Shown here: one piece after another, positions 3,396 through 8,928 of the stretch
Layout: each line of letters starts with the position of its first letter
Numbering within the stretch: position 1 is the stretch's first letter
Source of the DNA: an uncultured Phascolarctobacterium sp.
GTDB lineage: Bacteria; Bacillota; Negativicutes; Acidaminococcales; Acidaminococcaceae
DNA: 8,928 bases
Assembly (NCBI GenBank): GCA_900551335.1
Contig: URVO01000045.1
Location: forward strand, 1-8,928
Reading direction: 5' to 3'
Translations under genes and position numbers: made by a program
The notes under the pieces: generated by a model
The model's database searches: none
The model's input: only the letters and a program-made list of their open reading frames with translations
What the model was told of the DNA's origin: nothing

Positions 3396-5543
3396 TTATT
3401 TTGCGTCAACGCTCAGCACAGTCTCACCAGTAGCTTTCTTAGCCGGACGGAAGAGCAGATACAGGAAGGCGGCAAGGAAGACAACTGCTACGCCTGTACC
3501 AAAGCTGAAGGCTTCACCGCCCACAAATACTCTGCCGAATTGGTAAACCATGAGGCAGATGCTGTAAGCATACAGGTTTTGGAAGAGTAGGGTTGCCCAG
3601 GTCCATTTCTTGCTGTTCATTTCCTGGCTCATCGTGGAGATAGCTGCCAGGCACGGAGAATCGAGCAGGTTGAAGACCAGGAAGGTGAAGGCAGCTACAG
3701 CGTTCGGGAAGAAGGCCATAACAGCATTCCACAGGTCAGGCTCATCCTCAGCCGCATCAGCAAGGCCTGCCAGAATAGCCATTGTGCTGACGATGGATTC
3801 CTTAGCAACAAAGCCGGAGAAGGCTGCTGCCACTGCCTGCCAGCTGTCGAAGCCCAAGGGAGCAAAGATAGGAGCAAGGCCGTTACCAATGTAAGCAACA
3901 AAGCTTTTTTCTGTATCAACCAAAGCGATAGAGCCCTCGTCGATACCATAGCTTGCCAGGAACCACATAACTACGCAGCACAGGAAGATGATGGTACCAG
4001 CTTTTTTCAAGAAGCCGGATACGCGCTCCCAGGTATGCAGCAGAACGTTTTTAGCAGCAGGCAGATGGTACGGCGGCAGCTCCATAACGAACGGAGCCGG
4101 ATCACCGGCGAACAGCTCAGTCTTTTTCAGAATGATGCAGGCGGTGATGACAGCGAAGAAGCCAACAAAGTACATAATCGGTGCCATATACCAGTCGCCG
4201 CCCATGATAGCGCCGGAAAGCAAGGCAATAACAGGAAGCTTAGCGCCGCAGGGAATGAAGGTCGTGGTCATGATGGTCAGACGACGGTCCTTTTCATTTT
4301 CAATAGTACGGCTGGCCATGATGCCAGGAACGCCGCAGCCGGAGGAAATCAGCAGAGGAATAAAGCTCTTGCCGCTCATGCCGAACTGACGGAAGAAACG
4401 ATCCATGATGAAGGCTACACGAGCCATATAGCCGCAGTCCTCAAGGAAGCTCAGCAGCAGGAAAACTATCGCCATCTGCGGAGCGAAGCCAATCGGTGCG
4501 CCAATGCCGCCGATGATGCCATCAACAACAAGGGATACCAGCCAATCCTCACATTCAGCAGCCTCCATGTGCTCCTGCACCCAAGGCTGAATCCATTCGC
4601 CGAACAGCGTATCATTCGTGAAGTCAGTTACGATAGTACCTACAGTATCGACGGCGATGTAGTAAACAAGGAACATAACGATAGCAAAAATCGGCAGAGC
4701 CAGGAAACGGTTCGTGACAATGCTGTCGATTTTATCAGAGATTGTCAGGCCGGTCTGGCCTTTAACAACTGCCTTGCTCATCAGCTCGCCAATGTAGTTA
4801 TAACGCTCATTGGTAATAATGCTTTCAGAATCATCATCTATAGCTTCCTCGCAGGCAGCGATGATTTCTTCAATCTTCGCCTGCTCGCCTTCACTGAGGC
4901 CAAGGGCAGCAGCAATTTTCTGGTCACGCTCAAACAGCTTAACCAGCAGCCAGCGCTCGCTTGCGCCGTGAACCTTGTTGCCAGCCTCACGAGCTATAGC
5001 GGTCAGTGCAGCCTCAACCTCACTGCTGAAGCGCATATATTTCGGAGCAGCGCTGCCAACAGCACTGATAGCCTTTTCTGCAGCCTCGCCGGTGCCTTCG
5101 CCCTGCAGCGCAGAGGTTTCTACGATAGCGCAGCCAAGCTCTGCAGCCAGCTTCTTAGTATCAATCTTATCGCCATTCTTGCGGACGATATCAATCATGT
5201 TCAAGGCAATGGTTACAGGATAGCCCATTTCCATAACCTGTGTAGTCAAATACAGGTTACGTTCGATGTTAGAGCCGTCGACCAGATTCAGCACGCCGTC
5301 AACATCATTCTCCAGCAGATAGTTGCGGGATACAACCTCCTCCAGAGTGTATGGAGACAGGGAGTAAATACCGGGCAGGTCAGTGATAATTACATCATCA
5401 TGACCTTTCAGGCCGCCTTCTTTTTTCTCTACAGTTACGCCGGGCCAATTGCCAACATATTGGTTGGAGCCGGTCAAATCATTAAACATTGTTGTTTTGC
5501 CGCAGTTAGGGTTACCAATCAGGGCAATCTTTATTTGCTTCAT
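3396..5543 (-). CDS. feoB: Ferrous iron transport protein B (FeoB)
   Basis: A 715-residue inner-membrane Fe(II) transporter. The N-terminal G-protein domain has G1 GNPNCGKTT (residues 10-18), G3 DLPG (55-58), G4 NMID (115-118) and G5 TSAL (143-146). A helical GDI-like linker runs from about 160 to 270. The membrane part begins near residue 280 and contains the conserved gate motifs SGCGVPGIMASRT (401-413) and PCGAKLPV (431-438). Length is normal for the family. The C-terminus ends in a short charged tail without the Cys cluster found in some FeoB proteins; a separate Cys-rich protein follows 14 nt later. GGAGG lies 6 nt before the ATG, and feoA ends 13 nt upstream. FeoB takes up ferrous iron under anoxic conditions. 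Confidence 0.98.
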   Translation of the reverse strand: MKQIKIALIGNPNCGKTTMFNDLTGSNQYVGNWPGVTVEKKEGGLKGHDDVIITDLPGIYSLSPYTLEEVVSRNYLLENDVDGVLNLVDGSNIERNLYLTTQVMEMGYPVTIALNMIDIVRKNGDKIDTKKLAAELGCAIVETSALQGEGTGEAAEKAISAVGSAAPKYMRFSSEVEAALTAIAREAGNKVHGASERWLLVKLFERDQKIAAALGLSEGEQAKIEEIIAACEEAIDDDSESIITNERYNYIGELMSKAVVKGQTGLTISDKIDSIVTNRFLALPIFAIVMFLVYYIAVDTVGTIVTDFTNDTLFGEWIQPWVQEHMEAAECEDWLVSLVVDGIIGGIGAPIGFAPQMAIVFLLLSFLEDCGYMARVAFIMDRFFRQFGMSGKSFIPLLISSGCGVPGIMASRTIENEKDRRLTIMTTTFIPCGAKLPVIALLSGAIMGGDWYMAPIMYFVGFFAVITACIILKKTELFAGDPAPFVMELPPYHLPAAKNVLLHTWERVSGFLKKAGTIIFLCCVVMWFLASYGIDEGSIALVDTEKSFVAYIGNGLAPIFAPLGFDSWQAVAAAFSGFVAKESIVSTMAILAGLADAAEDEPDLWNAVMAFFPNAVAAFTFLVFNLLDSPCLAAISTMSQEMNSKKWTWATLLFQNLYAYSICLMVYQFGRVFVGGEAFSFGTGVAVVFLAAFLYLLFRPAKKATGETVLSVDAK

Positions 5544-5556
5544 CTTCGTCCTCCAC

Positions 5557-5778
5557 TTATTCTACAACGATATGCTCAGCTTCGCCGTTACGCAGCGTCA
5601 GCTCATAGCCGCGCACCGTAACCTCAACCGGGTCGCCAAGCGGTGCAACCTTGCGTACAAACACGCTCACACCCTTGGTCACGCCCATATCCATAATGCG
5701 TCTTTTTACTGCACCCTCACCAACGAGCTTGGTAACGGTGACGGTTTCGCCAACAGGAACATCCTTTAATGTTTTCAT
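5557..5778 (-). CDS. feoA: Ferrous iron transport protein A (FeoA), proximal copy
   Basis: A 73-residue cytosolic SH3-like protein, MKTLKDVPVGETVTVTK, with the FeoA pattern of an RRIMDMGVTKGV turn followed by beta strands (VFVRKVAPLGDPVEVTV, YELTLRNGEA). FeoA is thought to bind FeoB or its G domain and support iron transport. The ATG at 5778 is chosen because GGAGG lies 5 nt upstream; an in-frame TTG further up overlaps that site. It ends 13 nt before feoB and starts 17 nt after the other feoA. Confidence 0.95.
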   Translation of the reverse strand: MKTLKDVPVGETVTVTKLVGEGAVKRRIMDMGVTKGVSVFVRKVAPLGDPVEVTVRGYELTLRNGEAEHIVVE

Positions 5779-5795
5779 AATACCCTCCAATTGTA

Positions 5796-6008
5796 TCAGA
5801 TAAATATTTTGGCTGCCATCTGCTTGCTTAAAGCAATACGGGCATCCTTAACATTGACGATGAGATTACCGTCAATCTCGGAAATAACAGTTACAGCTGA
5901 GCCTTCAACAAAGCCCAGATTTGCCAGAAAACGTCTTGTATCGTCTTTGCCATGTACAGCACTGATTTTGTTAGTCTCGCCACGACGGGCCATCAATAAA
6001 GGCATCAT
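5796..6008 (-). CDS. FeoA-domain protein, first gene of the feo operon
   Basis: A 70-residue second FeoA-like protein (MMPLLMARRGETNKIS). The FeoA core is recognisable: a DDTRRFLANLGFVEGSAV turn, then VTVISEIDGNLIVNVKD and a terminal LSKQMAAKIFI strand. It diverges clearly from the feoB-proximal copy. Tandem feoA genes ahead of feoB are common in anaerobic Firmicutes; whether the copies have different roles is not known. GGAGG lies 5 nt before the ATG at 6008; a second ATG (6005) directly follows at 8 nt spacing, so the start may be one codon shorter. It is the first gene after the promoter and the GTTAG/CTAAC repeats. Confidence 0.9.
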   Translation of the reverse strand: MMPLLMARRGETNKISAVHGKDDTRRFLANLGFVEGSAVTVISEIDGNLIVNVKDARIALSKQMAAKIFI

Positions 6009-6026
6009 TTTTCCCTCCAAAAAAAT

Positions 6027-6042
6027 GTTAGCAGATACTAAC
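6027..6042. promoter_or_regulatory. Second inverted repeat in the feo leader
   Basis: GTTAG-CAGATA-CTAAC is a 5+5 inverted repeat just before the ribosome binding site of the first feoA. On the minus strand it is followed by A and seven T, so it could act as a weak attenuator, a second operator, or both. Its arms are complementary to those of the repeat at 6060-6079. Confidence 0.45.
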
Positions 6043-6059
6043 TTTATACGATTTTTAAA

Positions 6060-6079
6060 CGGTTAGGCATTCCTAACCG
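6060..6079. promoter_or_regulatory. Inverted repeat at the feo transcription start (candidate metal-regulator operator)
   Basis: CGGTTAGG-CATT-CCTAACCG is a perfect 8+8 inverted repeat lying 8 bp downstream of the -10 element, over the start site. The TTAGG...CCTAA half-sites recall the operators of DtxR/IdeR-type iron repressors, but the spacing differs from the classical 19-bp box. The regulator is therefore an inference. Repression by iron-loaded protein would fit an iron uptake operon. Confidence 0.6.
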
Positions 6080-6087
6080 CTAGAAAA

Positions 6088-6116
6088 AGTTTACGCCAGC
6101 TATAAATTTTTGTCAA
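6088..6116 (-). promoter_or_regulatory. Promoter of the feo operon
   Basis: On the minus strand a perfect -35 TTGACA (6111-6116), a 17-bp spacer, and TAAACT (6088-6093) as -10 (4/6). Transcription would begin near 6081, giving a leader of about 73 nt. Further upstream, GCTAA (6138-6142) and TTAGC (6156-6160) provide more half-sites like those in the leader. Confidence 0.75.
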
Positions 6117-6178
6117 GTGTTTTTTTGAAATTCCTAGGCTAATTTACAAAAATAGTTAGCAGAAGCTGTCGTGTTTAC

Positions 6179-6212
6179 AAAAATTTTGGGCTGACCATTT
6201 AGTCAGCCCAAA
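6179..6212 (-). terminator. Intrinsic terminator after the P-type ATPase gene
   Basis: TTTGGGCTGAC and GTCAGCCCAAA form an 11-bp stem (6185-6195 with 6202-6212) over a 6-nt loop, followed on the minus strand by ATTTTTG. It lies 67 bp after the ATPase stop codon and upstream of the feo promoter, so the two units are probably transcribed separately. Confidence 0.8.
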
Positions 6213-6279
6213 GAAACTGCAATTTTATATTAGCCACAACATTTCAAGGTCAAGTTCTGATAAAAAACGCCCTCTTACG

Positions 6280-8928
6280 TTAGATTTTTTTGTAAAGGAT
6301 ACGAATAGAATTCAGTACGCACAGCAGCGATACACCAGTATCCGCGAAAACTGCTGCCCACATGGAAGCATAGCCCATGAGGCCGGCAATCATGATGACA
6401 ACCTTTACTGCAAGAGCGAAGATTACGTTCTGCCAAGCTATAGCACCGGTTGCACGTGCAATTGCAATAGCCTGCGGAATAGCCTTTACTTCGGAGTTCA
6501 TGAAAACAACATCTGCTGCTTCAATTGCAGCGTCAGCACCGCTGCCCATAGCAGCACCGGCATCTGCACCAGCCAGAACCGGCGCATCATTGATGCCGTC
6601 GCCAACGAACATAACCGGGCCGTACTTGTTGCGCAGCATATTCAGCTCGCTGAGCTTATCCTGCGGCAGCAGCTGAGCACGCACCTCGTCGATGCCTGCA
6701 GCCTTCGCCACAGCCTGTGCCTCCTTCTGCGCATCGCCGGTCAGCATAGCCGTAACCAGACCTTGTTTTTTCAGGGAAGCAATAGCCTCCTTGGCATCTT
6801 CCTTCAGCGTATCATTAATCAGCAGCTGTCCCATATACAGGCCATTGTCTGCAACAAGCACCTCACTGCCGCTTTCAGTCGGCACATAGCCGCCATATTC
6901 TACATTGAAGCGTTCCAGAAGCTTCGTATTGCCGCACAGCACCTTGCGTTCGCCAAAGCTTGCTACCAAGCCTTCGCCGGCAATTTCTTCAAATTTATCA
7001 GGACGCACCAGCTCAATATTTTTAGCCTTAGCCGCCTCTACGATGCTTACAGCAATCGGATGGGTAGAAACAAGCTCTGCACTAGCGCACAGACGCAGCA
7101 GCTCATCCTCGCTCATGCCTTCAGCAGCATTAACCTTTTGCAGCACAAAGTTACCCTTCGTAACCGTACCAGTCTTATCCATAACTACAGCAGCAATATT
7201 TTTCAGTGCTTCCATAGCTACGCCGCCCTTGAAGAGAATGCCATACTTGGAGCCTGCGCCAATGCCGGAGAAGAATGCCAGCGGTACGCTCAGCACCAGT
7301 GCGCACGGACAACTGATAACGAGGAAGGTCAGCGCAGTGTAAATCCACTTATTCCAGTCGCCGGTAATCAGAGACGGGATCACAGCAGTCAGCACTGCGG
7401 CAGCAACAACGAACGGAGTATAGATACGTGCAAAGCGGGTAATAAAGCGGTCAATGGTCGGCTTGCTGGCAGCAGCGTTTTCCACGCTGTCCAGAATACG
7501 CGTTACCATGGACTCCTCAAGCACCTTCTCAACACGGATTTTCAACATACCGGAGGTGTTCACGCAGCCGGAAACAACCTCATCGCCATATTGACGCTTC
7601 ACAGGTACAGGCTCACCGGTTACCGGGGAGGTATCAACAAGGCTTTCGCCGTCAATAACAACGCCGTCCAGAGGAATACGGTCGCCTACGCGCACCAGCA
7701 GGATATCGCCTACATGAGCATCGGCAGCAGGAATAACCTTCACCTCTTCGCCCACCAGCAGGTTGACAACCTCCGGACGCAGGTCGACAGCATCCATAAT
7801 CTGTCCGCGGCTCTTTTCTACGGCACGCTGCTCAAAATATTCGCCCACGCGGTAGAAGAACATAACGCCAACAGCCTCTTCCCACGCTTGGATAGCAAAC
7901 GCACCCAGCGTAGCAACAGTCATCAGGAAGTTTTCGTCGAACACATTACCCTTAGCGATATTCTTCAAGGCAGTCAATACAATGCGACCACCCAGCAGGA
8001 TGTAAGCGAAAATCAGGAAGTACATATGGTACGCTTCCGGCACCAGACCAAGCCATTCGGTGATGATGAACACCGCACCGCCCAGTACGATTTCAATGAT
8101 CGTCTGCTTTTCGCTGAGCTCGGAGAGGATACCGCCGGACTTCTTGCGCTCCTCCAGCTCCGGAGCCAGAGACGGCTTGCTTTCAGACTCTACCAGCACA
8201 ACGCCCTCTTCCACCTTATCGGTTACAGCCTGCATCTTCTCCAGCAGACCATTGTAATTTTTTGCACTTACGCGCAGCTTTTTCGTAGTAAAGGTCAGGG
8301 TTGCTTCATCAATCTCAGGCATAGCGTTCAGCGCACGTTCAATCTTGGCACCGCAGTTAGCGCAGTCCAGATTCTTCACCAGATATACTCTGGATTTGCC
8401 GCCTAATTGCGGACGACGGTCGCGAGGAACAACCTCTACGTCAGACTCAATCGAGGTGCAGATTTTTTGAATCTCCGGCAGCAAAGCTTCATGGTCAGCA
8501 GCGCTCAAGCGCAGCTGCTTGGTAGCAAAGCTGACGTTAGCATAGGTTACGCCCGGCAGCTCTTTGATTTTGTATTCCATCTTGGCAGCACAGTTAGCAC
8601 AGCCAAGATTCTTCAATATATATACTCGCTTTACCTTATCGGCATCCGGCATACGGCAGGTGCAATGCGCCAGGCTTTCACCGCATACATCGCAGTATTC
8701 CTCATGCGGATGGCAAATTTCGCACTCGCAGTCAGCGGGGTGACCAGGAACGTGGTGAGCATGGGTATGAGCGTGTGCATGCTCATGGGTATGTTCATGG
8801 TCGCCTGTGCCCTCATGGGTATGGCCGCAGCCACAGGCGTCGCCATGGGCGTGGGAATGTCCTTCATGCTCATGGTCGTGGCCGCAGCCACATGCGTCGC
8901 CATGGGCGTGGGAATGTCCTTCATGCTC
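6280..8928 (-). CDS. cadA: Zn/Cd/Pb-type P1B ATPase with His/Cys-rich N-terminal extension (5' end outside the window)
   Basis: 882 residues are visible (residue 1 = codon 8926-8928). This inner-membrane pump uses ATP to export soft divalent metals. Residues 1-60 are His-rich, and 67-91 hold C67-x-C69-x2-C72, C79-x2-C82 and C89-x-C91. Two heavy-metal-associated domains follow with LGCANC (C110, C113) and LDCANC (C189, C192). The catalytic core has TGEP (437-440), the membrane CPC (540-542), the phosphorylated DKTGT (584-588), HP (623-624) and GDGINDAP (776-783). The last helices carry K842 and the D863-T-G motif typical of the CadA/ZntA (P1B-2) group rather than copper pumps. The ATG at 8652 is not the start: the frame stays open to the window edge with coding-like sequence, that ATG has no ribosome binding site, and no start codon occurs in frame from 8655 to 8928. 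It is followed by its own terminator and then the feo operon. Confidence 0.95.
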   Translation of the reverse strand, partial: EHEGHSHAHGDACGCGHDHEHEGHSHAHGDACGCGHTHEGTGDHEHTHEHAHAHTHAHHVPGHPADCECEICHPHEEYCDVCGESLAHCTCRMPDADKVKRVYILKNLGCANCAAKMEYKIKELPGVTYANVSFATKQLRLSAADHEALLPEIQKICTSIESDVEVVPRDRRPQLGGKSRVYLVKNLDCANCGAKIERALNAMPEIDEATLTFTTKKLRVSAKNYNGLLEKMQAVTDKVEEGVVLVESESKPSLAPELEERKKSGGILSELSEKQTIIEIVLGGAVFIITEWLGLVPEAYHMYFLIFAYILLGGRIVLTALKNIAKGNVFDENFLMTVATLGAFAIQAWEEAVGVMFFYRVGEYFEQRAVEKSRGQIMDAVDLRPEVVNLLVGEEVKVIPAADAHVGDILLVRVGDRIPLDGVVIDGESLVDTSPVTGEPVPVKRQYGDEVVSGCVNTSGMLKIRVEKVLEESMVTRILDSVENAAASKPTIDRFITRFARIYTPFVVAAAVLTAVIPSLITGDWNKWIYTALTFLVISCPCALVLSVPLAFFSGIGAGSKYGILFKGGVAMEALKNIAAVVMDKTGTVTKGNFVLQKVNAAEGMSEDELLRLCASAELVSTHPIAVSIVEAAKAKNIELVRPDKFEEIAGEGLVASFGERKVLCGNTKLLERFNVEYGGYVPTESGSEVLVADNGLYMGQLLINDTLKEDAKEAIASLKKQGLVTAMLTGDAQKEAQAVAKAAGIDEVRAQLLPQDKLSELNMLRNKYGPVMFVGDGINDAPVLAGADAGAAMGSGADAAIEAADVVFMNSEVKAIPQAIAIARATGAIAWQNVIFALAVKVVIMIAGLMGYASMWAAVFADTGVSLLCVLNSIRILYKKI
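8815..8928 (-). repeat. 57-bp tandem repeat coding for His/Cys-rich units
   Basis: Two 57-bp units (8872-8928 and 8815-8871) differ at about four positions and each encode a 19-residue unit, EHEGHSHAHGDACGCGHDH in the upstream copy. Each unit has seven or eight His and a CGC pair. The array touches the window edge and probably continues. After it the sequence degenerates into His-x-His runs (HTHEHAHAHTHAHH). Repeat copy number could vary between strains and change metal-binding capacity. Confidence 0.9.

Noticed and set aside
4035..5621. Long plus-strand open frame of 528 codons antisense to feoB
   Set aside because: It lies opposite feoB and feoA, has low-complexity Asn/Gln/Ala-rich sequence typical of antisense shadows, no ribosome binding site and no family resemblance.
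6763..8406. Long plus-strand open frame of 547 codons antisense to the P-type ATPase
   Set aside because: Shadow of a gene with complete catalytic motifs; the translated sequence has no recognisable domain and looks like reverse-frame His/Gln/Asn-rich noise.
8650..8652. ATG as the true start of the ATPase
   Set aside because: No ribosome binding site upstream, and the frame is open and coding-like for 92 further codons to the window edge.
6280..8652. Copper-type (CopA) assignment of the ATPase
   Set aside because: The metal-binding motif is LDCANC rather than GMxCxxC, and the last helices carry the Lys and Asp-x-Gly of the Zn/Cd/Pb group rather than copper-pump residues.
8631..8924. Minus-strand Met/Pro/Thr-rich open frame over the repeat region
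   Set aside because: It is another frame of the tandem repeat; the frame continuous with the ATPase gives His/Cys-rich metal-binding sequence and runs into conserved domains.

Overview
The window looks like chromosomal DNA of an anaerobic, low-to-mid GC Firmicutes-type bacterium, plausibly a member of the Negativicutes. The grounds are a desulfoferrodoxin-type superoxide reductase, strong GGAGG-type ribosome binding sites, a T-box leader, a ZTP riboswitch, and a FeoA-FeoA-FeoB-small Cys-rich protein operon. The lineage is an inference; no rRNA is present. Every gene I can support lies on the minus strand, so the window is described from the right edge to the left, in the direction of transcription.

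Right part (8928 to about 6180): the 3' 2.6 kb of a Zn/Cd/Pb-type P1B ATPase. Its reading frame runs open off the right edge through a His- and Cys-rich N-terminal extension with a 57-bp tandem repeat, followed by two heavy-metal-associated domains, and it ends at a good intrinsic terminator. Next (about 6165 to 3159) is a ferrous iron uptake operon: a strong promoter with inverted repeats over and after the start site, two feoA genes, feoB, and a 55-residue FeoB-associated Cys-rich membrane protein, closed by a strong terminator.

Middle (3082 to 1631): an OFA-family MFS carboxylate transporter. Its near-consensus promoter is overlapped by what look like tandem NrdR boxes, and its leader carries a ZTP (pfl) riboswitch with an overlapping intrinsic terminator. 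This control would tie a putative formate or other monocarboxylate carrier to folate one-carbon status and possibly to dNTP status. Downstream is a desulfoferrodoxin gene with its own -10 element and a palindrome in its leader.

Left part (about 1012 to 1): an AT-rich three-gene cassette of small overlapping ORFs (an unknown protein, a DUF4160 protein, an unknown protein) behind an extended -10 promoter. A 48-bp piece of the first gene's 3' end is repeated after the third gene, a scar of duplication or deletion. Beyond it a new minus-strand promoter starts a T-box leader that runs off the left edge, so the next gene is probably an aminoacyl-tRNA synthetase or an amino-acid biosynthesis or transport gene.

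The common theme is metal and redox homeostasis in an anaerobe: ferrous iron import, soft-metal efflux and superoxide reduction. A one-carbon-linked transporter and an accessory cassette lie beside it. The least ordinary points are the combined NrdR-box and ZTP-riboswitch control of the transporter, the His/Cys-rich ATPase extension, the paired GTTAG/CTAAC repeats in the feo leader, and the repeat-flanked DUF4160 cassette.
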